Positions 10,532-23,400 are shown, counted from the first letter of the stretch. The stretch is 64,000 nt of DNA from Notospermus geniculatus (GCA_002633025.1 NMRB01000028.1:115724-179723), one strand, 5' to 3'. Program-made: numbers and translations. Notes: generated from the letters alone by a model not told the origin.

Positions 10532-11197
10532 TCTCTTAATTGGATGATATCCTATCTGGATGGTATCCTATCCTTTCTAAGCTACAAGCTGTCACACACG
10601 TTCATTCAATGAACTTTTAAATGTGATATACTTAGAACACCTGCGAGTCGAAGTAGTCACGATCGTCTTCCGTTTGAGAATTAAAACCTCTTCAATTTTT
10701 GTAAGTTGGGGACTGGTGTGATATCTTCGAAAATTGACAAGTTCGAGTTGCGGAATGTTTGCTTCGACACACGTCTGATCATGATCCTCTTCTTAAGACG
10801 TCAACAAACACTGGCAAGCGTCGATACCGTCGATTTACGGCAGTGTGGACCGAGGCCCAGCTAGCTTGCAGGTTGCATCAACATGCACACACACCCGTGC
10901 ACAAGTACGCACGCAAACAGATCATGTAGGCCTACGTGTACACCAACATGTACACGTCATGCACGGGGGCTTGCAGCAGAGACATCGTGGTAGGTCTTTG
11001 CACATGGGCAGCGACCACCAACACCTCAAATCCATCGACCGTGCAAATCGATACGGTGGTGATTTGAAAGTCGGTAGAGAGAGAGTCGTGCTCCTCTCTA
11101 TCACATGCACGAGTGCCCGCGAATCCCACCGGGGAGAGATCTCGGAACCTCAGAGGTGACAGGTGCCGATGCCATTCTGCCACTCTGATAGCCCTCT
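10532..11197. repeat. Gap-flanking duplication 1, right copy
   Basis: Right-hand partner of 9889-10528; it ends at GCCCTCT, exactly where the first copy meets the N. It includes a CA/TG-rich patch (ACACACACCCGTGCAC) and GTAGGCCTACGTGTACACC. No coding content. The unique sequence continues into the MITE cluster at 11199. Confidence 0.85.
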
Positions 11198-11198
11198 A

Positions 11199-11332
11199 AA
11201 GGCCCGTTTCCACTAGAGCGTTTTACGCCGCGTGATGCGTCAAATCTTTTGTTACTTTCCGCCGCTCTGCTTCCAAACAATGGGCGAAGCGTCAAAACGC
11301 GGCGTAAAACGCTCAAGTGGAAACGGGCCTTA
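11199..11332. mobile_element. MITE 'aggcccgtttccact', first of a cluster of three
   Basis: Starts AAGGCCCGTTTCCACTAGAG and ends with a near-complement (CTCAAGTGGAAACGGGCCTT). Subterminal GCGTTTTACGCCGCGT also pairs. The core has TTTGTTACTTTCCGCCGC and TTCCAAACAATGGGC, words also seen at 14890-14930 and 26070-26110. Confidence 0.85.
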
Positions 11333-11477
11333 GCCTAGGGATACACTGAACGCGATTTATACCCCATCGCGCGCGATTTTCGCACGAATCTCTTTGTTTC
11401 GGAGGCATTGCGGCATGAAATAACAAAGAAACAACGCGCGCGATGGGTAAATCGCGTTCAGTGTATCCCTAGCCTAA
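11330..11477. mobile_element. MITE 'ctagggatacactgaacgcg', second of the cluster
   Basis: Arms CTAGGGATACACTGAACGCG and its complement at the right (near 11453-11472), followed by paired ATTTATACCC / GGGTAAATC and GCGCGCG words. The core includes ACGAATCTCTTTGTTTCGG and AACAAAGAAACAACG. Directly against its neighbours with no unique spacer. Confidence 0.85.
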
Positions 11478-11938
11478 GGCTGGGTTTACATAGAGCGTGT
11501 CGATACACGGAAGACACGCTACGGTACGCGTAGATATTACGACACGCCAACACGGCGGTTTACATAGGCCTTCATCGTGTGTCTATCATTTGACACGATG
11601 CCTCGAATTTTGGCATTATTTTCATTAGGTTATATCATGCATTTCGTGATGCAAATAAGAAAAGATGTGATATTTGATGAGGAAACATCCTAAAATGCCC
11701 ATCTCCGTACTTCAAAACAACGCAAGATCTTCCCACGAAGTCATCACACGCCTGAAAGAACGAGCATGCTCGTTCTCTTCAAAACGTGGATATACTCCAC
11801 TCTCTACGTAACCCCACGCGTATAGACGAATGTAAACGGCCAAATGAAAAATCCATTGTCAGTTCATCAACACACGCGTATGTCAACGTACCGTGTCGAG
11901 TGATCGTGTTTCGTGTGGCTCTATGTAAACCCACCCTG
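11477..11938. mobile_element. MITE 'ggctgggtttacatagagc', third of the cluster
   Basis: Left end AGGCTGGGTTTACATAGAGC, right end GGCTCTATGTAAACCCACCCT. Inside, further inverted words occur (GTGTCGATACACGG, CCGTGTCGAGTGATCG; AACGAGCATGCTCGTT near 11760-11775). Its 462 bp may be a MITE that grew by capture. No transposase frame. Confidence 0.8.
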
Positions 11939-12699
11939 ACCCCCACGAGTGTGCTGGTATAATGAGGGAGAGATATTTTCTTCTTCAAGGACAAAGATGT
12001 TGACATTTTCTTCAAGTATATTGGAACAATTCTTGAAAATGTATTGCGACAAAGACGATAATAGTCTAGACAGGATGCAATGTAGTTGATCAAGGTTGGT
12101 CAACATCTTAAGTGCAACTCCCAGACAAACAAATCCCTTTGTAACAGAATCATCTTGATGGGACCGATCGGCGTACCATCCGCTTTGGGAAAGCGCTACT
12201 TGAACATCCCCAACCGTAAGGTCAGGGGTAAGCCAGCAAATGGGTTAACGCATTACTGCGAACGCTCCTGCTGATCAAATGGCATCAACTTCCTGAACCC
12301 TCGAACCACGGTAAAGAACAACAGGCTACTTAAATGCCTAGGCAAGCCCGAAGAAGTTTCATATATCAAATACAAAGCAAGCCTACTTTTTTAGATACTT
12401 CAAAGCAGACAGGGAAACCGTAAAGAATAAACGTCGGCAACAAATGGAAACCGTCCTCATCTGCTTGTTCCCAGGGATGTGGATGTGTTAGATTTTTTAC
12501 CTTTTACGTTGCGTAATACAATTAGTTACCATTGATACTATCTCGTTCAGTGTGTGCGTATGCAACTGGCACAATTAGTGGTATTTTGCGACATTTCCGG
12601 GTGAGTAGTGGCGCGTCTTGCCAGGATGCAAACCCATGAGATGGCGCTTCATTCAGTGGTACCATACTCCTGACAGAAGCATAGACCTCACGTTGTCCT
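11939..12699. other. No gene recognised
   Basis: No plausible exon pair or repeat seen. Confidence 0.4.
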
Positions 12700-13080
12700 A
12701 ACTCATACATGTCATACAGGTTGTCGATCGAAGGCATTCGCCTGCCACTGCCAGACCAAACACTTCATTGTCCTAACTTCTTTCTGTAATGATCGCTTGA
12801 AGTTATACAAGTACGTCTACCAATGGAAGAGATTACGTTTTATGTTGTGGTACCTTCTGTGTATAATGACTAATTGAAGTTACACCACAGTCGCAGTTGT
12901 AAGGTCAAAGAGGTCTGACATTCCTGGCACACGCCAGTCACTGCATGGTCAAAAGCTTCTTGTTGTCCTGGCCTTGAAGGCATACGCCAGTCACTCCATG
13001 GTCAAATGCTTCATGTTAGCTACAACATGTAAAATCATTAATTGAAAGATTACGCCCGAGTCACTGAATGGCAAATGGTG
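12700..13080. repeat. Degenerate tandem repeat
   Basis: The motif CGCCAGTCACTGCATGGTCA and variants (CGCCTGCCACTGCCAGACCA, CGCCAGTCACTCCATGGTCA, CGAGTCACTGAATGGCAAA) recur, each followed by TTCATT or TTCTTGTT-like words and AATTGAAG. At least four old units of roughly 60-100 bp. Confidence 0.5.
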
Positions 13081-13967
13081 ATAAAGTCACCTTGAAAATA
13101 ATACCATCTTATCGATAACCAATTTGTTTGGTAATCGATTTTTCGCCGGGTCGATATTTCAGATGTCACACCCGGTCGTACGACATCAGATGAAAGCATT
13201 TTCAAAATATTGAATTACATGTACTCGTAGAGCTTTACGCCTGATACAACATTGTATTTTTAGATTTGTCAGATGATGTTGAAAATCCATTGCTTTGTAG
13301 GTAACCAAGCTCAAACAGGCTCCTAATGTCAAGTTGCAAAATACACATCGGTTCTTAATGATCGGTCTTTTACTAAATTCACCATTCATGAAAATATTCC
13401 ATCGAGTGAACGCCTTTTTCCAATGATTTTAAAGTGAGTATCGAAAGACTCAGCCGTCTTCAATCACAGGGCAATCCTTTGTTGGTCATCATTTCTTATA
13501 GCTTATTGTTCATCGGGTATTCCTTGTGGGGAAGAACAAAGCAACAGTTATCGCATCAAAAAGACGTCGTTAAGCGATTAGAACACTTGATTCTACTCCA
13601 AGGAGTTACGACGTGCTTCTAAGAGCATTACGCTAAGTAAGCATTGGCTGAATGAGTTGGTCATTAAGCGTTTATTTGCACGGAAAGTAATTAATTGGCG
13701 ACGTGATATTTGTTGTGACTTTATGTGTTTTTGGTGAGGTGAATATGGGAAGGAGATTTGGATGGTGAAGGTAGCGAAGGCCATAAGTCTAACAGTGTCA
13801 AATGAAGAATTCGGTTCTGAAGTTTATGATTTGTAATCTACGATGAAGTCAGAACGACTTTTATATTGCAAATTTCTTTTCTGATTCAGAGTGTGGTAAT
13901 GAAAACACAAACAGTTATTTTGTCTTTGTTATTAGGATCAGCATTATATTTCCCATTTACACAGTAG
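13081..13967. other. No gene recognised
   Basis: Short frames only. ACCAATTTGTTTGGTAATCGA and flanks are AT-rich. Confidence 0.4.
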
Positions 13968-14212
13968 TAAACATAAGTCGTCTCCGAATTTTGCAAATTT
14001 TCGACCCCAACCGGGGTCTTCCTCAGGCACTTCCTAGTTGAGATCCCAGAAGTGAATGAGAATATTCTGGGATCTCAACTAAAAAGTGCCTGAGGAAGAC
14101 CCCGCTTGGGGTCGAAAATTTGCAAAATTCGGAGACGACTTATGTTTATACTATCATTTTGTGTGTCGTTTTCTGTGCTCTATGTTGGATACCACTTACA
14201 CGATGAGTGTCT
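13968..14212. repeat. Hammerhead-like repeat as a long palindrome, copies 2a and 2b
   Basis: 13968-14148 is an inverted repeat with arms of about 80 bp and a loop of about 16 bp. Each arm carries GTGCCTGAGGAAGACCCC, GGGGTCGAAAATTTGC and the outer CGGAGACGACTTATGTTTA. 14149-14212 continues with ACTATCATTTTGTGTGTCGT, also found (diverged) after the copy at 22921. Head-to-head copies of this type are known for Penelope-like retroelements, but no coding part is present here. Confidence 0.7.
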
Positions 14213-15600
14213 TTATCGAATGCATGTTTTGTTCTGGGAATCCTGTCGGTAAGAAGGATTTTCATATCGCTTCAACGTTATTTATTTTTTCGGATTCACA
14301 GAGTGATCATTGATCAAAGTAATTCTTTGGTAAGCACAGCATCGTATATCCCATATTACCGATAAGTGGCTATTTGCTGGTCTATTTTTTATAAAAATAT
14401 CGGACTGCAAAGGCTAGAGCCACGACTCAATAGCCATCTTGTAAAGTAAAGCTGACGGTATTGCGATCGACATCTCACTTTTTCTTCCTCCTGCTTGTTT
14501 ACCTACAACAGCAGCGCTGCTCCTTGATTCCGTAACCAACACGTCCACTAGATCGTGATAATTGTGCAGTTAGCGTATGCACGCCGATAATGCACATTGA
14601 AAAAGGAAAGAGTGTTTGTGGTTTCACGCTGCGAAAAATTGTGATTATCGCACGGAGATCCCTTTGTGTGAGTATAAATCAACAGTAATCACGCGATTCT
14701 TGAAACAAAAAGACGACGTTTCGCGACTACCTCACACATTGCGTGTTCGTTCTCAGCGGTGAGATTACTTTCAAAGCAATGGAAGGTTCTAAGCAAAGAA
14801 AAGAAGCAGTGTGTGACTGTGTGCATTTATAAGGCCTCTACAGATGTGTGCATTTTTTCCCACTGCGTTCGGTAGTGAGTGAGTGAATCATTTGTTATTT
14901 TCCGCCTCGCTGCCTCCAAACAAAATTGGTTTGGCAAGTTGCACTTTTTTCATTTTCCGGCCAAAGTCTGGATAAAAAACGCGTTTTTCGGTCGTTATGT
15001 CTGTGGAGCATGCCAGCAATGCTGATAAAAGAAACTCTTCCTGATAAAAGGAAGAAAACAAAAAGACTAAGGCGAATTTGGATCCATCTATATGCTAAAG
15101 TCAAACAGTAAACTAAGATTTAGGTACGCATGACCTGGTTCACTGCCAAAAAACAACGATTTCCAATCAATAATAATCATGATCTATGAGATGGAAGAAT
15201 CGATTATGAATTTTAACGGATCAATGAACAGTCTGGACGATGATGGAGCACACTCTGCCGGACGCAATCAAATCTCTAGCCCAGAGGTCGTGTGATGAAT
15301 AGCTGAAATTACCATACCTGGAGTCATCCAATGTGAACGTCATGAATAAAGTTACTATTTTGGAATTTCATACGAGGTGATGTAGCGTGTTCTTCCAGAT
15401 TGTGACATTGATTCTGGGGAAGATGGAAAACAGTGATGCGATTGTTGCAGTGGATCGGAATACGCTTATGTTCGGGTTACAAAGTCAATGAGGACAAGTA
15501 TGTTTGTGCTGGATGAAGACTGCTTTTTGAAGGCTGCAAAAGTGACAAAGCAGTTTCCTTGTAGGTGATCCGATCTGGGGAAACTAGGCACATGTTTTCC
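14213..15600. other. No gene recognised
   Basis: At 14890-14930 the words TTTGTTATTTTCCGCC and CTGCCTCCAAACAAAATTGG match the inner part of the 11199 MITE, suggesting a decayed copy. Otherwise nothing. Confidence 0.4.
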
Positions 15601-15614
15601 GGGGGGGGGGGGGN
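15601..15614. other. Poly-G run ending in N
   Basis: Thirteen G followed by a single N. Likely a sequencing stop or gap edge, not a biological feature. Confidence 0.7.
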
Positions 15615-18600
15615 TAGGACATATTCTGAAATCAACTACGCTGTCACAGTAACAAAGAGAGGCTGTTCTTCAGCAATGAGTTGATGACCAAACACATGTG
15701 ACATGGCAGTCAAGGACCTTGTTGCTTACTGAAGACTTTAGCTGTTTTTCCTTCATGTAGACTGGGCCGTTGACTTGGAAAAGGAATACGAAGGAAGAGG
15801 CATCCCAATATCTATATATAGCAAGCCAAAACTGAGATCGACAAAGCAATCTGTTCCAAATATGCATAGGACCGCTGTCAATAGCAATGGACATGATCGA
15901 TGTTCTTTCTGACTGGCTAGGTTCTCCTGAGAACATACGTCAATAGGCTATGAATATATCGTCAACGACGCGTACCGTAAATAGCTAATCCCAGACGCCG
16001 AATCCACCTGTCATCTACTTTTGTACGAACTTCGCCAAGCTAATTTTCTCACAATTGCGTTGTGTTAACAGGTGGATTAAAAGCCCTGTTGCTGAAGCAA
16101 GTCGGATATGACGTGACGAACAATACGTTCTCCATGTGCATTGTCCTTATCATGCACTGACTAAAGCCTGGAGAAGCTGGACCGCGGCGTTGCCAGACGC
16201 AGATTCTGTGACCTTTTGGTGTATGTACTTATCACGCACTGACATGACCGACTCTTACGGTCGATAAGTGCATTAATACATCGATTAAGTACATATTTTG
16301 CTGATAATATCAGTAACCCTGTAGATGAACATCTTAGAAAACGCATAATTGTACAGCAAAGCTATACATGTATATCTTCCGAAAGTTTTGAAGTAGTTTC
16401 TACTTGGGTTGGAGTTACACCAACAAGCGATCTGTATCTTCTTTTATCGCCTCTCATAAATTGATCTGCTCGTTTCCAACCTTTAGCCTTCCCCTAATAA
16501 ATCTAAGTAGTTAACGACGTTTATATAATTAGGCCCACCTCTTCTCTTCCCCAACTGAAGTCGATCTTGAAGAATCTGCCATGTGGCAGGGAAATAAACG
16601 TTTTTTTCCACCCACTCCTCGCTACTTGCACGACGTCAACATGTTTATGTGACAGTCAGCAGGAAAGAGATATTGTCAGTCCTAGTGTTGGTCATGGTCA
16701 ACGTAATATAAATAGACGCATCCTACGTTTCCCCTTCGCGGTGGAGTCAAAGATCACTCGCAGAGAAGGGAAATAAGATAAGCAAGAACGTATCGTCTTG
16801 TTGAAATGTTGTTGTTGGTCACGGCCCTAGAGGATTTCCCGTTGTATAGATTACGTAGGTTCAGCCCAGTCGTATTTATAGGTTTGTAGATGACGATTGT
16901 GCCAAGTCAACCAAAAACACGAAATTTGTACAGTGATATCGTTCGTAGGCCTACGTGAACTATGAAGTAGGTTCATGCTTCATATTGTTGGACTGACCGA
17001 ATTGATGTGAAGGTACAGTATTTTTAGAGAGCTCACCGACTTTTGCTTCTTGGCGAGACTTGCTACATGCGATCTACTTCTGTGGGGTGAATTTCATGAT
17101 GTTATGAATAGGCCTACGACTGAAGGAGGAAGGACCTACACTGTAAATGTTACCAGAGAGCTAAAATTGCACCCACTATCTTGGCCAAAAACGTTTTTAT
17201 TCTCCATCTCAAAGCTGGACCCAGCAAGGCTCACTGGTCCGCGCCTGATCCAAAGTATATATCTACCCTGGGAAAAAAATCACCTCATTTGAGCCTATAA
17301 ATACCGATTATTGGCCAATACTGCCACTTTGCAGTTCAGGAAAGCGGCACTAATATACCATGGACCAATTGGCAGGGATAGGGTGTGCTCCTTCGAGCAT
17401 GAGATGCGTTTACGGCGTACAGCGAGTACATTCTAAGACTTTTATACTTAGGATGGACCATTAGCCATATTTATGGGCATCCTGATTTGGCGTGGAAGTA
17501 GATTACCATTGGATTTGGGAATTGGCTCGAGATTTAGCTGCCAACTGATGATATACAGCCGTCTTTAGGTTTTTTGCTGCTGTTGCAATCAACTTTAGAC
17601 AAATGGGCGGTTACAGGTTGAACCATTTGTAACCACATTAATTTTTTAGCCGCCCCCGATATGCCCACACAATATATTACATGTATATCGTTTTCAGTGT
17701 TTTAGTTGATGGGAAAATTGAAAACTGCCATAAATCTTAAAACTGTATCAAAAGAAAATTAGAATATTTGCCATCTGCCGTAGACGCAGCTAAGGCATAC
17801 ATTCCACTTTGTTTTTATAGCTTATGTCATAAGAAACATTGGATTGTCATGGCAACACTACCTATTTCTATGAACTGTCCAAAGACACGAAAACATAAAG
17901 CCATTTTGTCGAAACTTGAGTTCATGTCGTGGCCACAGCCTGCCGAACCTTATTAGGCATGATAACGCCACTGTCGATCGGAAGGGGCTCGGAGAAACCA
18001 TCATGGCTGAAAAGCTTGTTGGCTTTGCAATACATATGTAGTTGCTTGGCAACTTGGCCTAACCTTTGAGTCGATCCTTCCTGTAACTGGGGACATGATT
18101 ACATTTCAAAGATGCCATTGTCATTTTACGATCATCAAAAGAGAATCATGTGGTTAACTCCTTTGATAATGGATTAGCTACAACCGCGGACGGAGAGCAT
18201 TTTAGTATATATTAGATGAGTGTTGCGTTACGCGTAAGTTGCTAAGAGCAAGAAGTCTGCAACAATAACGTCCTTGAAGAAGGTCTGTCTGCATTACGTG
18301 TATGATGAACATTATGTGTTGCAATAAACTCCTGCCGCAGTTTCAAACCGCTACCATCCCGTTCCCCGGGCTCCGAACTGCTGCAGTTGATGCAATCCTC
18401 AATGTATCACTAACAGACGGCGTTAGCTGTCCGATTCAGAGAATCTGGCGCGAGTGTACATTTTATACAAGTAATACTCCCGATACCTAAGATACTGTAT
18501 CTTAGCCAATCAGAAAGTGTGTTATACGGCGGCGTTGGTTAAACCTCTGATGATGGGTTATGATTGGATCCCTTGTTCAAACAGCGCCGTCTATTGATGA

Positions 18601-19821
18601 TCACTCAGTTTTGGTGCCAATACCTGCCAGTGTGTAGTGGGTCTGTACCAAGTGAACACTGGAGATGAGTGTAAAGTGCTGCACGTGCAAGACTGATCAA
18701 CTCTGCAACTCAGGGTCACTGCGACGTATTGTCATGATCATGTAGAGGCTAAAACCCTGCCATCGCAGAATTGAATCCATACTCAAACTGAAATTGCAAT
18801 GAAGTAAGTTGCAAAGACATGAAATATTTGTCACTCGTCGCTGCAGAGTACGTAGAAGCATGACTTACATGTCAGCTATACCGCAGGTCTAATAACGACA
18901 AAAGGTTGTGTCTCAAGTCTCCTTTCATCATATCAAGTAGTATTGCCAAACGTGGATGGTTGTCTTTATAAGAAGTTACCATCAACTGCATTATTACGGC
19001 TTCATGACAAGCACAAAGCTGAGCCAATCAACTCAAACACGACGATATCCTTTTCATGAATAATAGGTGGCATTGGTGTACTATCAGTTCAAAACCACGC
19101 GTATATTCTCGCGTGGTCTGCGTGATCGGTGTTCCCTATTCGGAATGGAAGATTCTTTGCATTGTTTAGAACCAGAGTACGAGAATACCAAACAGCATAA
19201 TTTTCCAATCCGCATACGAGTCGGCAGGGAAGTTTTATAGCATGGAAATGTTGAGGATTGTTCGTTAATAACGCACTGAATGGATTCAAGTGAATCTTGG
19301 CCCTTATTCTGAGGGAACAAAGCTTTGTCCTCTAACAATGAAATCACATTAAATCAGTGTGAGGAATACGTAATGCACTGTAGAAAGCTCCGACATGGGG
19401 GCGTAGCGGATTCGAAACGTTGATGAAAAGCTACATTACATCGTTGGAAGATTTCCCTCGAGTAAGTTTGTGGCGAAATCGGATGCATTAATGTCCTCTT
19501 TTTGTCAGCAACAATTGCTAAATCTGACTGGTGGGTAGGAGGCATTAGTTTCATTCCAAACCATTACCGTTTTAATAATATCCATCGTTTTATATCGGGC
19601 TGTTTGGCTGCTAGCAGTATGGGGCTTGGAGATACTGACGCAAAATAGCAGAACTACATGTACATTGTACATGGCCGAAGCTAAGCAGAGGGACGGGGAA
19701 GGGCAAATGCCCCCAGATGTTCCCGAAAAACGTCCTTTTCGTGTAGATTTTGGCCGAGAAATGGCAAAAAGTGCAGTTTCTCCTCACCCTCTGGGAGCCC
19801 ATTTCTGCCTACGGCCCTGGA
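15615..19821. other. 4.2 kb without recognisable genes
   Basis: No exon with paired splice sites, no tRNA and no clear MITE seen. A short inverted repeat (AATCCACCTGT near 16000 and ACAGGTGGATT near 16070) is the only structure noted. Probably intergenic or intronic. Confidence 0.4.
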
Positions 19822-19915
19822 TTGCGTTCGTTGTACTACTGCCGTAGTATTGCGTCCGCTGCACAACGGCCATGGTATTGCGTTCGTTACACTACGGCTC
19901 AGGTATTGCGTTCTT
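19822..19915. repeat. Short tandem repeat, about 31-bp unit
   Basis: Three units and a part of a fourth start with TATTGCGTTCGTT-like words followed by ACTACGGC / CAACGGCC blocks. Confidence 0.55.
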
Positions 19916-21050
19916 CACTCTCACCTGAGACCAGGGAACCTTCTTCTCTCTGCTGTGTGCCTGATCAAAATTCACCGAGTCCCGTCAATTCGGGTTTGAT
20001 ATACGTGACGTTTCGATTTCAGAGTTCAAAGGGTCGCACTAAAGATTGGAGAAGACGCCGGGGTAAATCTTGATAATCTCCCCTGCCGATCGGCGAATAA
20101 AATCTGTCTCTCAAGTGCCAACGTCTGACAGAAAGTTGACAGCTACAATGTTTCTTACCCCAAGAGACCAGCGGACGATGAATTTCAAATGCATATGATC
20201 AGGGAAGTTGGATGAAGGGATTTAGACGAAGCATGTCTGATGTCTTTGTCAGCGCATTGTGATGCTGTATTGAGTCCAGCTTGGATGTCGTGGTGCTAAG
20301 ACGGCTGTAGTTGGAGGAGATGAGATTTTCATTTTGTTGGACCAGAAGAAGGATCTTACTATAAATTGTATGTGACAGCCGTTTGGAATTGCATATGACA
20401 ATATCATCGCATCGTACGGCAGGATCAACTTGGCAGGACAGTCAGAACTGTTTCACTCTCTGTGATCTCTCGTAGTTTTTAGTACAGCTCTGTGCACTGC
20501 TAAATACATGTAAACTATATGCCCGCGTGCACTCGTTAATACATGTACATGTACATGTATTTATGAATAAATCCTCTCAAAACTGGTACGTCGTAGTACG
20601 TGTGTTTAGTTTTTTGTCATCGTATTCCAAAATCAAAAAGGGAATACAAATGTCAGACATACTTGATCCTGTACTAAACAATGTATTTGAAGCTACATGT
20701 ACAACTAGCTTTTCTGTCCATGGCAACGTTAAATTCATAGTTCTTTGAAATTGACAACCGGTTCCCGTGCCTCAAAGGTATACGGCGTTACAAATAATCT
20801 ATTTCATATATCGATAAACCGAGACGGGTGCGTGTTCGGGGTGCCGATTTTATCTCATGGTAAATACATGTAGTTTGATACTCATGGGGGAACTTTCACT
20901 TGAGTTTCCATGACACTGTAGTGGCCTTGTGATTTCCCGCCTGACATGTCGGAATCGGATTCCACGGATTAAATTCTTCTTCGATAAAAAAATGTAAATG
21001 GTAGAATATATTCGATATCCCTTACGGGTCACCGTAAAAATGGCAGTTAT
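19916..21050. other. No gene recognised
   Basis: Contains a short TACATG repeat at about 20541-20560. No exon seen. Confidence 0.4.
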
Positions 21051-21168
21051 TGGCTGATATTTATAAAAGCTAGCAAATGTTTTTACTTTAAATTTTGTAA
21101 TACATTTACATTGGACACTGCTGTGCACTCTTAAGTATCAAAGCATTTGATAACTTTTATGAATACCA
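21051..21168. mobile_element. MITE family Q, copy 1
   Basis: TGGCTGATATTTATAAAAGC opens a unit whose arms (AGCTAGCAAATG, CATTTGATAACTT) pair. The core TTTACATTGGACACTGCTGT is the same in the copy at 40818-40927; a diverged relative with the same arms is at 40495-40615. Confidence 0.75.
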
Positions 21169-22260
21169 ACGAGAAGCACGGGCTACTCGTTGTGGATTTA
21201 TCGGCAGCAGAACGCATTTTCTTTTATTTTTTATTTGTATGCAGTGGTACATGTATGCATGCACATAACATGTTTTCATCCTTAATCGCCATTTTTCCAA
21301 TGACCAGAATGCCAAGGGACCTCGTCGTCATACAGGCTCTTTGCATGCTCATATACCCCCTCCCCCGACGTGCCATGTTGAATACAATCAACTGTAGCCC
21401 TTTTATGGGTACATCTTAGCTTCCTAGCTGATCACCAATAATTGGCTATCACATTGGTACGTCTTCTAATCCGTTGACACCAGTGTCACGTTATGAGCCG
21501 ACCCTAAGGGCTCTAAATCCTCACATGAAAGGGGATCGAGCTAACTCCATTTCAGAGGTGTCTTGTAATGCTTTTATTCTGTACCTGTAGTAATTGGTCG
21601 TGTAGTTGTAGCGCCTTGGGCAACCGGATACACAGTGCAATCGTCCTGACCGATTCATGGGGTGTCATGGAGGAACTCGTGACTCATTTATAATCCCAAG
21701 AAAGGGGACCTATGGCTGAAATAATACTACATGGCTGCTGTGAAATCCATCCGCCCACACCGCAAAATAATGTCTAGGCCTTAATTCATTCTGTACAACA
21801 ACGTCAACGAATTACTTTTCAGCCTGTCTAAAAAAACAAATGACACGTCATGACGCAAAAAAACTTGCGGTACCCACAACGGAACTAAAGTTTCCCGAGT
21901 CGGTAAAAAAATGTGTGTCACTCAAGGAAAACATCGGTATTCGTGATCAGTTCAAATTATCTGAAAACCAAACAGCAATTAAATGACTTTGACTCCCGAA
22001 GGAATCATTTTACTGCGCCACTGGTTTTCATTGATCAAAATATGCCATGAGATGGCATGAAGGATTGAACGGTAATTCGATCAAATCACTCAATTATTGG
22101 AGTATTATAGTTGTCATTCTCATTTCAAACCGTTATCAAATGAACCACCGAAAGCACGAGTACTAATTTTGCTGGCATTGGAAATCAAGATCGACAACAC
22201 GAGCGATCGACCTGAAAGAAAATTGTTCAAATCGTTGAACGTTGTAGGCACAGACTCCTA
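21169..22260. other. No gene recognised
   Basis: No plausible exon or repeat seen. Confidence 0.4.
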
Positions 22261-22410
22261 TGAGGACCATAGCTCAATAGCTGTCAGTGTTGGTTAAAAC
22301 CCGTTGAAATGGAAGTGACATCCAGGTCCTGATCAATTTCCCACACAAAGGCATCCATAGTGTGGACTTGGTTAAGATGTGCTGCCCTCTATCGCAGTTA
22401 TGAACCCCAT
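22261..22410 (-). mobile_element. MITE family R1, uninterrupted copy (minus orientation)
   Basis: The reverse complement carries AGAGGGCAGCAC, GTGTGGGAAATTGATCAGGA and the CTATTGAG...GACC end. It shows the insertion site of the 1702-2007 element without the insertion. Confidence 0.7.
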
Positions 22411-22897
22411 TCGGGTGTACAATGTAGGGCCTACATGTATGTCAATCGCAGATACGAACTACGCTCTGCTACCATGTACAGTTCGACATGTTTCCAGGAG
22501 AAAGTCCGTGGATGTTCACATGATGTCTTGGACCTGTCCTCTTGGCCTCGTTCTCTCTACCAGGTCTTACAAGATCACTCTTTCTCCGTTAGCCCTTTAC
22601 AAACTCCTCCACTACCGAAAGACCAGCTGCAATGGAACTGAGAGGAAGATTGAAAATGTCAGCCGGCAAGGGGCTTGTCTTTAATTTCCGCAATGCCGTG
22701 TTGTGACAATAAGCATCCTACAAACGTATAAAAACTTTCTCCAATAACAGGAGAATCGTTGTGTTTACATACTGCATCGATTTGCAGGAACGCTTGGCCG
22801 TAAGGACATGTGACTCCATGACAATCAGCACTGAGTACATGAACCTAGAGCGACAAAGCCTTAAAAGATATCGTTCAACATACCAGCTCATTACACG
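22411..22897. other. No gene recognised
   Basis: Short frames, none convincing. Confidence 0.4.
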
Positions 22898-23040
22898 TCT
22901 GGTAGCTCGACTTGAAAGTGCCAGCGTGAAGAAGACCCCGCTTGGGGTCGAAAATTTGCTAAGATTCTGGAAATTGACTTCCTGTTTATCATCATTTTGT
23001 GTGTCAATTTTTGTGCTTTCTCTTTCTTTGGTTCAACATA
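22898..23040 (+). repeat. Repeat with hammerhead-like fold, copy 3
   Basis: Core at 22921-22970: CCAG, CGTGAAGAAGACCCC, GCTT, GGGGTCGAAAATTTGC, then ATTCTGG. Here the CTGA core word is GTGA, which would disable a hammerhead if the fold is one. The flank CATCATTTTGTGTGTCAATT matches the 14 kb copy. Confidence 0.6.
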
Positions 23041-23400
23041 CCAACTTGCTCTATCTCCCTCACTTGACGGGGTGGACCACATTTAAGCTGTTGATAGTTG
23101 GTATTCCACTGATTCTCTTTGCTATCACTTAGAACCAATATGAACATTCGTACACAAAAGCGTCTGTGGCAATGCTAAGGTACTCCCACTTGCCTCTGCA
23201 ACTTCCTCTACTCCTCTTATTTGCTCTACTCCCCTCACTTGCTCTAACCCTCTCACTCTCTACCCCCAACACTTGCTCTGTCCCTCCACTTGCCGGCTGG
23301 ACCCACTGATGAAATGTAATTGATGCAGTTAGTACGCTGTTTCCCCTTTGCTATCACTTAGCACTGGGTACATGAACCCAATACAAAAGCGTTTGCCCCA
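23041..23400. repeat. Degenerate duplication downstream of the hammerhead-like repeat
   Basis: Two blocks about 230 bp apart share TTTGCTATCACTTAG followed by TGAAC and ACAAAAGCGT words. Between them lies a CT-rich stretch with repeated CACTTGCTCT. Probably an old tandem duplication. Confidence 0.45.

Noticed and set aside
15601-15614. G-quadruplex
   Set aside because: A pure poly-G run that ends in N is more likely a sequencing or assembly artefact.
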